Part shown: piece by piece, positions 17,584 through 25,938 of the stretch | Position numbering within the stretch: position 1 is the first letter of the stretch | Layout of the letters: the number at the start of each line of letters is the position of its first letter | DNA from: Streptomyces sp. NBC_01497 | GTDB taxonomy: Bacteria; Actinomycetota; Actinomycetes; Streptomycetales; Streptomycetaceae | Length of the DNA stretch: 64,000 bases | Reading direction: 5' to 3' | NCBI RefSeq assembly: GCF_036250695.1 | Contig: NZ_CP109427.1 | Coordinates: 1,984,001-2,048,000, forward strand | Made by a program: the position numbers and the translations under genes | Notes under the pieces: generated by a model | What the model was told of the DNA's origin: nothing | Databases searched by the model: none | What the model saw: only the letters and a program-made list of their open reading frames with translations

Positions 17584-19449
17584 TCATGGCCGAGGGGAGA
17601 CGCGGGACCCGAGCGGGTTGGGTACCGTGCCGTGCACGGCGGCGTGCGGCCGCTCCGCCCGGTCGCGGTACCCGTCGAGGTGGAGGCGGTTGCGGTTGAG
17701 GCAGAGCCGCTGGATGCGCGGGGTCAGCAGGTCGAAGACCTCGAAGCGGTCCTTGAGTTCGGGGAAGCGCGCGTGGTGGTGCAGGATCTCCGCCCGGACG
17801 AGGGACCAGAACTCCGTCTCGGGAATGCCGAGTTGCTCTTCGCACAGGGGCGCGAGGTAGCGGAACACGCCCACGAACAGCCCAGAGTGGATGAACTGCG
17901 TGAGGAAGCCCGGGTCCTCGGTCAGCAGGATGTCCCGGACGTCCGGCGGCATCGACGCCTGCTCGGGCAGCGGGACGGAGCTGACGTTCACGTCGTCCAC
18001 GAAGTCCTTGATCGCGAGACGTGTCGGCACGTCCCGCCCGTCGAAGACGACGATCGCGTTCTCGCCGTGCGGTGAGAACACCGTCCCGTAGCGGTAGAGG
18101 AAGTGCAGCAGCGGCGGCAGCAGCGCGTGGAACAGGTGGCGCAGCCACTCCTCGGGCGCGAGTCCCGAACGTTCGGCGAGCTCCGCCGTCAGGGCCCGGC
18201 CCTCGGGGTCGGTGTGCAGCAGCGCGGCGAGCGTGCGGGCACGCTCGCCGGGGGCGAGGCTCGTCAGCAGCGGCTGCCGCCAGATCGCGCCGAGCAACTC
18301 CTTGTACTGGTAGGGCGCCTCGGGGAGCCGGTCGTACAGCGGGTGCTCGACGGTCACCGAGGCGACCTCGCCCTGAAGGATCACGCGTGTCTCGTCGCGC
18401 AGGAACGGGTCGTTGTCGCGCAGGGACAGGACCCAGGCCGTCACGGCGGGCGCGGCGAGTGTGCGCCGGGTCGGCAGGCCCCGCCACACCAGGGTGTTGA
18501 GGATCGACAGCGGCAGTTTCACGGTGTGCCGCTCGGGCCGGTCGATGTTGAGGAACGTGCGGATCGACTGCTGCGGCAGGCGCAGGTCACCGTCCGTGGG
18601 CAAGGGCACGATGGCCCCCTCGGCGATCGCCGGCGCGTACAACTGAACCAGGACCTCGTCCCACTGCCAGGGGTGCACCGGCAGGTAGAGGTATCCGGCG
18701 GGGTCGAGACCGCGCTCTCTGAGCACCGCGTCGAACGCCGCGCGGACGGGTCCGTCCAGTTCGACGCCGTACAGCTGGTCGGGGCGGCTGAGGCCGCCCG
18801 TCCCGCGGTAGGCGGCGAGCCGGGTCGAGACGGCTATCCACGGCAGCGCGGCGGGGGTCCTGGCCTCGGGGGCCCAGCGGGCGGTGTCCGTCGCGGAGAA
18901 GCCGACGCGCCCCTTGTTGAGGACGATCCAGGGGTGGCCGGTCTGATGCCCCTCCAGTTCCGCGTACCCGAGATCGGCGAGGTGCGCGGCGGAGGCGGCG
19001 GTGTGGTCGAGTGCGGCGTCCGCGGCGACGGTGGTGGTCAGTTCGCGTATGAGGTGGCCGAGGGTGTCGCCGTCGATGCCGATGAGGCGGTGCGAGAGCA
19101 TCAGGAACCGCAGCGGGTCGGTGAACGGCCGCTCGCCGTCGTCCTCGCGTCTGCTGAGGGACTCCGGGTCCACCCGCCAGCTGCCGTACGCGCCGCGGCG
19201 GGCGCGGAAGGTGAGAGGCCGGCCGTCGTCCAGGGTGAGCGTGTAGCGCCCGGGCTCGCGGTCGTCGGCCAGCGGTTCGACGATCTCCTCGTAGGCGAAC
19301 TCGCCGAGGAGTTTGGCGAGGAGCCGGCGGCACGCCGCCGACCAGCGCTCCGGAGTGAGTTCGGGTGGCGCGTACAGCGCGGATGGCGGGTGGCGCGGTG
19401 CGGCCGGCGCCGCGGCGTCGCTGCGGTCATGCACGGGGAACGTCGACAC
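17584..19449 (-). CDS. IucA/IucC family NIS siderophore synthetase (last gene of operon)
   Basis: 621 residues from GTG 19449, with a strong GAGGAG upstream; an ATG at 19494 is possible. NRPS-independent siderophore (NIS) synthetases adenylate a carboxylate such as citrate and condense it with an amine or alcohol. Family motifs include HPWQWDEV (about residue 245), SIRTFLNIDRPERHTVKLPLS (adenylate binding) and the late FSPHGENAIVVFDG and KDFVDDVN blocks. It is the second of two NIS synthetases in the operon and is of the DesD/IucC-like length, so it probably does the final condensation. Confidence 0.92.
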   Translation of the reverse strand: MSTFPVHDRSDAAAPAAPRHPPSALYAPPELTPERWSAACRRLLAKLLGEFAYEEIVEPLADDREPGRYTLTLDDGRPLTFRARRGAYGSWRVDPESLSRREDDGERPFTDPLRFLMLSHRLIGIDGDTLGHLIRELTTTVAADAALDHTAASAAHLADLGYAELEGHQTGHPWIVLNKGRVGFSATDTARWAPEARTPAALPWIAVSTRLAAYRGTGGLSRPDQLYGVELDGPVRAAFDAVLRERGLDPAGYLYLPVHPWQWDEVLVQLYAPAIAEGAIVPLPTDGDLRLPQQSIRTFLNIDRPERHTVKLPLSILNTLVWRGLPTRRTLAAPAVTAWVLSLRDNDPFLRDETRVILQGEVASVTVEHPLYDRLPEAPYQYKELLGAIWRQPLLTSLAPGERARTLAALLHTDPEGRALTAELAERSGLAPEEWLRHLFHALLPPLLHFLYRYGTVFSPHGENAIVVFDGRDVPTRLAIKDFVDDVNVSSVPLPEQASMPPDVRDILLTEDPGFLTQFIHSGLFVGVFRYLAPLCEEQLGIPETEFWSLVRAEILHHHARFPELKDRFEVFDLLTPRIQRLCLNRNRLHLDGYRDRAERPHAAVHGTVPNPLGSRVSPRP

Positions 19450-19579
19450 GGGGACTCCTCGGAGCGGAAGCGGTGGGACCGGGCGGTGGTTCACCTACGA
19501 CTGTTCGGATGCGGCGGGTCACTCACGGTAGTTCACAGGGTGCGGGAGGTGCCCTCGTGGCGGGACGGCGGCGGTTCGG

Positions 19580-20563
19580 TCAGAGACGGCCGCGCAACGC
19601 GCGGTCGCGGATCATGAGGGCGGCTCGTTTGTCGGGCAGGTCGACCTCCGCGGCGAAACGGAAACCTCCGCTCAGAAATGCTGACACGGACGGGGTGTTC
19701 CGCAGGTCGGGTTCGGCAAGTACGCGCGTACACCGGGGCCGATGGTCGAGAATGTGGTCCGAGACTGCCCTCAGGAGGGCCGAGCCCACGCCTCTGCCCC
19801 GGTCGCCCGCGCCGCCCACCAGAAGATGGACGCCCGTGTCGTGGGGGCGTGCGGGATAGTGGCGGGCGAGCGGGTCGAGGTCGGCCCGATAGATCTCGAA
19901 GTAGCTCATCGGGGTGCCGTCGAGGACGCCCAGAGCGGGCATGCTCCGCCCGTCGCCGCCGAGTTGGTGCTCCAGGTGGGCGGCGGTGAGCGATTCGGGG
20001 CCAGCGAGTTCCCAGAAGGCCGCCACTGCCGGATCGTTCATCCACCGGGCGATCAGTGCGAGATCGCGGTCCGGACGTACGGGCACGAGCTGGAAGACGC
20101 CGATGGCCGAGGAGACCGGTCCCCAGCCGGCGAGGTCGTCGAGGAGCGCCGCGTCGAAACGGGGGCCGGTGGAGCGGCGGCCGCGGGAGGGGCCGGGCCC
20201 GCCGGAGAGGGCCGGCCGGCCGGGGTCGCGCGGGCCCGGCGGTGCGGGGACGGACGGGGCGGCCCGCCCGGCCGCCGGGTCGGCGAGCCGGTCGGAGCCG
20301 CACGCGGTGGCCTGGTCGGCGGCCGGCACCGCGGGCTCCTCCCCGCCGATCAGCGCCATGAGTTCGGCGGGCAGTCGCAGGTCGACGGTGTCGGCGGCCG
20401 CTCGCGCGTCGGCGGCCCGCGCGTCTACGGCCCGCCGTTCGGCGGCCGTCGCCCCCTCGGCCGTCCCCTCCGCTGTCCGTGACCGGCCGACGCGTGGCCC
20501 GTCGGCCGCTTGCACGCCGCCGTCCGCCCGCGTCTCGGCGTCCGCGCTCCCCTCGGGGCTCAT
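19580..20563 (-). CDS. GNAT acetyltransferase, IucB/RhbD-like (siderophore biosynthesis)
   Basis: 327 residues; ATG 20563 with AGGAGAG upstream. The first 150 residues are a low-complexity Ala/Arg/Pro/Gly region. The catalytic GNAT domain (about 155-320) has the IucB-type features: FQLVPVRPDRDLALIARWMN, SYFEIYRADLDPLARHYP and the acetyl-CoA loop GAGDRGRGVGSALLRAV. Homologues acylate a (hydroxy)diamine arm before the second NIS condensation. It lies between the two IucA/IucC genes in one operon. Confidence 0.88.
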   Translation of the reverse strand: MSPEGSADAETRADGGVQAADGPRVGRSRTAEGTAEGATAAERRAVDARAADARAAADTVDLRLPAELMALIGGEEPAVPAADQATACGSDRLADPAAGRAAPSVPAPPGPRDPGRPALSGGPGPSRGRRSTGPRFDAALLDDLAGWGPVSSAIGVFQLVPVRPDRDLALIARWMNDPAVAAFWELAGPESLTAAHLEHQLGGDGRSMPALGVLDGTPMSYFEIYRADLDPLARHYPARPHDTGVHLLVGGAGDRGRGVGSALLRAVSDHILDHRPRCTRVLAEPDLRNTPSVSAFLSGGFRFAAEVDLPDKRAALMIRDRALRGRL

Positions 20564-20640
20564 GGCAGCGCTCTCCTCTCGACGGGTGCCGGGCGGCCGG
20601 ATGCCGCCCGACGGTGTGTCGCGGTGCCGCCCGGTCGGGG

Positions 20641-22794
20641 TCAGCTCCGCAGCGGGTTCGCGATGGTGACGTACACGGACTGCGTGTCGACCGGACCGAC
20701 GAGTTCGTCCAGCCCGTGCAGCCGGGTGAGCAGGTTGGCCTTGCAGCGCAGGGTCGGGGCCGCCAGCAGCTGCCCGGGCAGTGGTGAGCCGAGGGCGGCC
20801 GCCCCCGTGAGGAAACGGCGGAACGCGGCCAGCAGGACGCTCTCGTCCGCCAGCCTTTGGGAGCCGAACGCGCCGATCAGGCCGAGGACGTTGTTGATGC
20901 CGAGGTAGTACGCGAACCGCTCGTCGGTGACGTCGTCCGAGACGAAGGTGTCAGACTCCTCGCCGATGCCGGGCAGGCGGCGTTCGAGCGCGTCTCGGTG
21001 GGACGCACGGAAGTAGTAGCCCTGGTTGTCGCGGTAGCGCCCGCCGATGGGCCAGCCGTCGGCGTCCAGGTGGACCAGCGTGTTCTGCTGGTGCGCCTCC
21101 AGCGCGATGCCGGCCTGCCCGTCGAGCCACAGCACCGGGCGGACCACCTGCTCCAGGTAGCGCAGGAACCACTCGGCGCAGACCGCGAGGCGCGGCCGGC
21201 CGGTCCTGGCGACGAGGCGCGCGACGATCTCCGCGAGCCGCGAGGACGTTCCCGCGCGGCCCGGGTAGGGGCGCGGCGCGGTCAGCCCGGCCACACACGC
21301 GGCGTCGTCGGCCGGCCCGAACGGGTTGTGCCGCATGATCACGTCCAGGCCGGGCACCGGGTCGCCGTCCTCGGTGTCGACTGCGAGCCAGGCCGGGTCG
21401 CGGACGATGTCGAAGCCGGGGTGCGCGGCCCGCCACTGGCGGCCGAGGCCGGTGCGCAGCAGCCGGTGCACCTCGACGCCCCGGCGCAGTTCCTTGCGGA
21501 GGTTCTCCCGGCGGGAGTTGGTGATGCGCACGCCGAGCGAGAGCTTCAGCATGGCGGGGGCGCCCGGCCGGTGCACCGTGCGGATGGAGGACGTGGGATG
21601 CCAGGGCCCACCATGGGCGCCGAGGTCGTGCACGAGGCCGGCGTCGAGGAGGCGCAGGTAGGCCGGGCGGTGCGTCATGTCCCGTGCCTGCCAGGGGTGC
21701 AGTGGCAGCGGAACCGTACCCTCCGGCAGGGGTACGTCACCGAGCAGCCGCGTGGCGAGCTGTTCGGCGGACACCGGACGGCCCTGTTCGGTCCAGGCGG
21801 ACTCGCCGGCGAGCACGGAACGGTCGACGGCGATCCAGTGCAGCGGAAAGGCTCCGTGCACCTCGGGCGAGTACAGCAGCGCTTCGGCCTCGGAGAGTCC
21901 CTGCCTGCTCTTGGGTGTCGGGTGCAGGGGGTGGCCGAGCACCAGGGACTGCTCGGCCACGAGGAACAGGTCCGCGCCCTGCGGCGGCTCGGGGCGCTCT
22001 CGCCGGTGGGCGAGGAAGACGGCCGTGTGGTGGGCGGAGTCGGCGACCCGGGCGACGAGGTCGCCGCCCTGGTGGCGGCCGGACTCCCGGCCGAGGAGCG
22101 CGGCCATCGTGACGGCGTCGACCGGGGGCGCCTCGTGCGGGGCGCCGTCGAGGAAGGCGGGCCCGAAGCGGTGCCAGCCGGTCGGGGACCAGTACCGGAC
22201 GGGCACGGAGAGAGCGGCACCGCTCATCGGCAGCCGCAGCCGCAGGACGTCGCCGTCCGGGGCGGCGAGATCGTTCTCCCTGGCCCAGCACCGCAGCAGG
22301 TTCTCCACGGTGGCCGCGTCGGCGGCGCGGTGGGGGTCGGGGTGGTCCAGGTGGTCGGGGTGGGCGCCGGGGGCGGTCCTGGCGGGGTGACCGCCGCGGT
22401 CCCCGTCCGGCTCCCGGCCGCCGGGGCGGACCGCGTCCCCCGTGCGGCCGGCGGAGTCGGTGGTGTCGGTGGTGTCGGTGGTGTCGGTGGTGTCGGTGGT
22501 GTCGGTGGTGTCGGTGCGGGAGGCGTTCCCGTTCCGCACGGTGCGGTCGGCGTGCACCGTGTGGCCGGCGCCCGTGGCGTGACCGCCGGGGTCGGGGATC
22601 GTCGCGAGCGAGGGGTGGTCCAGGCGCGGGCCGGGCCCCCCGGGGACGGGGTGGCCGGTGCGGTGCGTGGTCGCGGTGCCCGGCAGGGCGCCCCGCGCGG
22701 GCCGCTCGGCACCGGACTGCTGGCGGGGCACCGTGGGGGGCTCGGCGGTGCCGGGTGGGGGGGCCGGCAGGTCGGGTGCGGGAGTGGGGTTCAC
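20641..22794 (-). CDS. IucA/IucC family NIS siderophore synthetase (first)
   Basis: 717 residues from GTG 22794 (AAGGAAGAG upstream). The catalytic region starts near residue 160; HPWQARDMTH, SSIRTVHRPGAPAMLKLSLG and ALEAHQQNTLVHLD are the adenylation and citrate/nucleotide-binding blocks of the family. The N-terminal 155 residues are unusual: a Pro/Gly/His-rich, disordered extension with a Thr-Asp-Thr tandem repeat that varies from nothing in typical NIS synthetases. It follows the aminotransferase by 31 bp, so it probably uses the diamine derived from that step in the first condensation with citrate. Confidence 0.92.
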   Translation of the reverse strand: MNPTPAPDLPAPPPGTAEPPTVPRQQSGAERPARGALPGTATTHRTGHPVPGGPGPRLDHPSLATIPDPGGHATGAGHTVHADRTVRNGNASRTDTTDTTDTTDTTDTTDTTDSAGRTGDAVRPGGREPDGDRGGHPARTAPGAHPDHLDHPDPHRAADAATVENLLRCWARENDLAAPDGDVLRLRLPMSGAALSVPVRYWSPTGWHRFGPAFLDGAPHEAPPVDAVTMAALLGRESGRHQGGDLVARVADSAHHTAVFLAHRRERPEPPQGADLFLVAEQSLVLGHPLHPTPKSRQGLSEAEALLYSPEVHGAFPLHWIAVDRSVLAGESAWTEQGRPVSAEQLATRLLGDVPLPEGTVPLPLHPWQARDMTHRPAYLRLLDAGLVHDLGAHGGPWHPTSSIRTVHRPGAPAMLKLSLGVRITNSRRENLRKELRRGVEVHRLLRTGLGRQWRAAHPGFDIVRDPAWLAVDTEDGDPVPGLDVIMRHNPFGPADDAACVAGLTAPRPYPGRAGTSSRLAEIVARLVARTGRPRLAVCAEWFLRYLEQVVRPVLWLDGQAGIALEAHQQNTLVHLDADGWPIGGRYRDNQGYYFRASHRDALERRLPGIGEESDTFVSDDVTDERFAYYLGINNVLGLIGAFGSQRLADESVLLAAFRRFLTGAAALGSPLPGQLLAAPTLRCKANLLTRLHGLDELVGPVDTQSVYVTIANPLRS
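22456..22518. repeat. Seven tandem 9-bp units inside the first NIS synthetase gene
   Basis: Six exact copies of GTCGGTGGT and a seventh GTCGGTGCG. On the coding (minus) strand they encode a Thr-Asp-Thr run near residues 93-113 of the NIS synthetase, in its disordered N-terminal extension. Units are multiples of three, so copy-number change would keep the frame. Confidence 0.95.
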
Positions 22795-22825
22795 GGCTCT
22801 TCCTTTGCGGATCCGGGGTCCGGGG

Positions 22826-24208
22826 TCACTGCGACCGTCCTGCGGACGTGCGCGCGAGGGCGGCCCGCTCGGCGGACGCCAAGGCGTCGGCAAACCGGTC
22901 GAGTACGGCCTCGGCCTGTTCGTCGGTGAGGGTGAGCGGTGGCAGCAGGCGGACGACCGCGCCGTCGCGGCCACCGAGCTCGACGATGAGCCCGCGGTCG
23001 AGGCAGGCCTGCCGCACGGCCCGGGCGAGCTCCGGGTCGGCGAGGGCCGGTCCGCCGCCGGTTTCCGCCTCGGGATCGACGATCTCCAAGCCGATCATCA
23101 GACCGCGGCCGCGTACGTCCCCGATGCAGGGATGTTCCGCCGCCAGGCCCTGGAGGCGGCCGATGATCCGCGCGCCGAGGACCGCGGACCGCTCCGCGAG
23201 ACCGTTCTCCCGGACGTACGCGAGTGTCGCCGCGCCCGCGGCCATCGCGAGCTGATTGCCGCGGAACGTGCCGGCATGGGCGCCCGGGCGCCACAGGTCG
23301 AGGTCCTCGTGATACACGATCACGGCGAGCGGGAGCGAGCCTCCGATGGCCTTGGAGAGCACCATCACGTCGGGGACGATGCCACTGTGCTGCACGGCCC
23401 AGAACGTACCCGTCCTGCCGACGCCTGTCTGCACCTCGTCGGCGATCAGCGGGATGGAGCGCTCCGCGGTGATCTCCCGCATCCGGCGCAGCCACGTGTC
23501 CGGGGCGGGCAGCACACCGCCCTCGCCCTGGACCGGCTCCACGATCATCCCGGCGGGCTGCGGCACCCCGCTCTTGGGGTCGTCCAGCAGACTCTGCGTC
23601 AGGCGGGCGGACAGCTCCGCCCCGTGCTCACCGCCGATGCCGAACGGGCAGCGGTAGTCCTGCGGGTAGGGCAGGCGGGTCACCCGGACGTCCCGCGCCC
23701 CGCCGGACACGGCAACCGCGCCCTCGGTCATGCCGTGGTAGGCGCCGGTGAAGGCGAGCATGCCCTGCCGTCCCGTCGCCGTCCGTACGAGTTTCAGCGC
23801 GGCCTCGACGGCGTCGGTGCCCGCCGGTCCGCAGAACTGGATCCGGGCGTGCTCCGCCAGCCCGGCCGGCAGCGTGGAGAACAGCTCGGTGACGAAGGCG
23901 TCCTTGACGGGGGTGGCGATGTCCAGGATGTGCAGCGGGGCCTCCGAGTCGAGGACCTTCCTGATCGCCGCCAGCACGACGGGGTGGTTGTGCCCCAGGG
24001 CGAGCGTGCCCGCGCCGGAGAGGCAGTCCAGGTAGCGGCGCCCGTCGGCGCCCTCGATGGTCAGGCCGCGGGCCCGCACGGGCACGATCGGCAGCGACCT
24101 GGCGTAGGTACGGGCCGCCGATTCGCGCTGCGACTGACGGCGGAGGATGTCTTCATGGGCAACGGTCTCCGCCACCGGCGGGATGTTGGTCGGCTCGGTC
24201 ACGGCCAT
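22826..24208 (-). CDS. Class III aminotransferase, diaminobutyrate--2-oxoglutarate type
   Basis: 460 residues from ATG 24208 (a GGAGGA lies about 10 bp upstream; ATG 24232 is an alternative). Fold type I PLP enzyme: CGPAGTDAVEAALKL, GAYHGMTEGA, LIADEVQTGVGRTG and the PLP-lysine segment VLSKAIGGSLPLAVI. The sequence resembles DABA aminotransferases (RhbA/DoeD type), which make L-2,4-diaminobutyrate from aspartate semialdehyde and glutamate. As the first gene of the siderophore operon it would supply a diamine, but no DABA decarboxylase (RhbB type) is present here. Confidence 0.9.
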   Translation of the reverse strand: MAVTEPTNIPPVAETVAHEDILRRQSQRESAARTYARSLPIVPVRARGLTIEGADGRRYLDCLSGAGTLALGHNHPVVLAAIRKVLDSEAPLHILDIATPVKDAFVTELFSTLPAGLAEHARIQFCGPAGTDAVEAALKLVRTATGRQGMLAFTGAYHGMTEGAVAVSGGARDVRVTRLPYPQDYRCPFGIGGEHGAELSARLTQSLLDDPKSGVPQPAGMIVEPVQGEGGVLPAPDTWLRRMREITAERSIPLIADEVQTGVGRTGTFWAVQHSGIVPDVMVLSKAIGGSLPLAVIVYHEDLDLWRPGAHAGTFRGNQLAMAAGAATLAYVRENGLAERSAVLGARIIGRLQGLAAEHPCIGDVRGRGLMIGLEIVDPEAETGGGPALADPELARAVRQACLDRGLIVELGGRDGAVVRLLPPLTLTDEQAEAVLDRFADALASAERAALARTSAGRSQ

Positions 24209-24534
24209 GTCCTTCGGTCCTCCGGCTGTCACAGTTGCGTCGCACGTCCGTACGCGGCTCGACCGCCGGGCCCCCGGCAGTGAACGCTGGCCGTGTCCCC
24301 TTCTGGTACCAACGACGCCGGGAGCGGGGGATCACGGGTGCCGCGAAGATCCTTGGCCGCCGTGCCCGGACCGAACCATGGACCTGCCGTGCGCCGTGTG
24401 TCATGGCAACGGCATAGTGGGGCCGTTCCGCCGTCATGTTCCGCATGCCGGCGGGCAGTTCCACGTACCCGTGCACGTCACCGCGTGTCCACGCGTACCT
24501 CTCGTCCCGCCCGACCGTTCCAGGGGGAACCCAC
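24209..24534. promoter_or_regulatory. Divergent promoter region, siderophore operon and serine protease
   Basis: About 325 bp between divergent start codons. I looked for the actinobacterial iron box (TTAGGTTAGSCTAACCTAA-like) and did not see one, which is unexpected for a siderophore operon. No other operator is obvious. Confidence 0.4.
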
Positions 24535-25761
24535 ATGCGACCGATCGCTCCGATGTCCGTCCCACGCCCGGCGGGCGTCAGGCGCGGGGTGCGCGTGCTG
24601 GCGGCCACGGCCGCCGCCGCGACCCTCGCGCTGACCGCGACGGCCTGCGGGCCGAGCGACGACGGCGCCTCCGCGGCCGCGTCCTCGGCGTCCGCTTCCC
24701 CGGCCGCGGCCGACCCGAAGATCACCATCCCGGACGACCTCAAGGACAAGCTCAAGCAGCACGGCATCGACCTGGACAAGTGGAAGCACGGCGAGTGGAA
24801 GAACTGGGACCGGGACCAGTGGCTGCGCCAGGCGCAGGACTTCGTCAACCCGATCATCCAGGGGCTGTGGAACCCGGACCGGATGCGCAAGGCCGAGCAG
24901 CCCGCGGAAGCACCGGTCCAGGCGCACGACATCTCGGGTGACCAGGGCGTCACCGACCCCGAACCCGCGCCGGTGCAGGCGCGGGAGGCGGCGACCCCGT
25001 ACGCGAGCAGCGTGCCGGTCGAGGGCAAGTTGTTCTTCGACGGGCCGCAGGGCTCGATGGTCTGCTCGGCCACGGTGGTGACGGACCCGGCGCACCCCGG
25101 TAAGTCCGACATGGTCTGGACGGCGGGCCACTGCGTGCACGCGGGCAAGAGCGGCGGCTGGTACCGCAACATCGCCTTCGTCCCGTCGTACAACGACAAG
25201 GGCCTGCCGACGGCCCAGTTGAAGGGGGCGGGCGAGAAGGACCTGGCCCCGTACGGCGTCTGGTGGGCCGACTGGGCCGAGACGTCCTCGCAGTGGATCG
25301 CCGAGGGCTCGGAGACCGGCGGACACGGCTCGCCCTACGACTTCGCGGTGCTGCACGTGACACCGGAGAAGGGCGGGAGCGGCAAGTCGCTGCAGGAGAC
25401 GGTGGGTGCGGCCATGCCCGTGGACTTCAACGCGCCCGCCGTCCCGGACATCACGACGATCACGGCCAACGGCTACCCGGCGGCGCCGCCGTACGACGGC
25501 CAGAAGCTGTACCAGTGCGCGGGCAGGCCGGGACGGCTCTCGCTGACCGCGTCGGAGCCGACGGAGTACCGCGTCGGCTGCAGCATGACCGGCGGCGCCT
25601 CGGGCGGCGGCTGGTTCGCGACGGGTGACGACGGGAAGCCCGCGCTGGTGTCGAACACGTCGATCGGCCCGGTGACGGCGGGCTGGCTGGCGGGGCCGCA
25701 CCTCGGCAAGGACGCCCAGGGCATCTACGACGGCGTCAGCAAGAAGTTCGCCTCGCAGTAG
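24535..25761 (+). CDS. Secreted trypsin-like serine protease lipoprotein
   Basis: 408 residues from ATG 24535, behind AGGGGG. A basic N region, a hydrophobic Ala/Leu stretch and a lipobox-like ATAC put a lipidated Cys at C38, followed by an Ala/Ser linker, so it is probably a cell-surface lipoprotein. The catalytic triad of the chymotrypsin fold is visible: H199 (WTAGHCVH), D269 (PYDFAVLH) and S356 (TGGASGGGW). A charged helical segment (about 60-120, DKLKQHGIDLDKWK) precedes the protease domain. Substrate unknown; it ends at a strong bidirectional terminator. Confidence 0.9.
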   Translation: MRPIAPMSVPRPAGVRRGVRVLAATAAAATLALTATACGPSDDGASAAASSASASPAAADPKITIPDDLKDKLKQHGIDLDKWKHGEWKNWDRDQWLRQAQDFVNPIIQGLWNPDRMRKAEQPAEAPVQAHDISGDQGVTDPEPAPVQAREAATPYASSVPVEGKLFFDGPQGSMVCSATVVTDPAHPGKSDMVWTAGHCVHAGKSGGWYRNIAFVPSYNDKGLPTAQLKGAGEKDLAPYGVWWADWAETSSQWIAEGSETGGHGSPYDFAVLHVTPEKGGSGKSLQETVGAAMPVDFNAPAVPDITTITANGYPAAPPYDGQKLYQCAGRPGRLSLTASEPTEYRVGCSMTGGASGGGWFATGDDGKPALVSNTSIGPVTAGWLAGPHLGKDAQGIYDGVSKKFASQ

Positions 25762-25875
25762 CACGGCGGTCCGTGGGTGGCGGTCCCGCCGGCGGTCCGC
25801 GCGGGCCCCCCGGCCCGCCGCCCAACGGGCCGCGCGGCGATCCGGGCGCGCGGGAAGCGGGCGCCACCACGAGAA

Positions 25876-25917
25876 GCAGGGCCCGTGCTCCCGGGATTCC
25901 GGGGGCACGGGCCCTGC
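25876..25917. terminator. Strong bidirectional terminator between the protease gene and hflX
   Basis: A perfect 13-bp stem (GCAGGGCCCGTGC and complement), extended by an inner 5-bp CCCGG/CCGGG stem, between convergent genes ending at 25761 and 25939. Confidence 0.85.
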
Positions 25918-25938
25918 CCGTGTCTCACGCGCCTCGTG

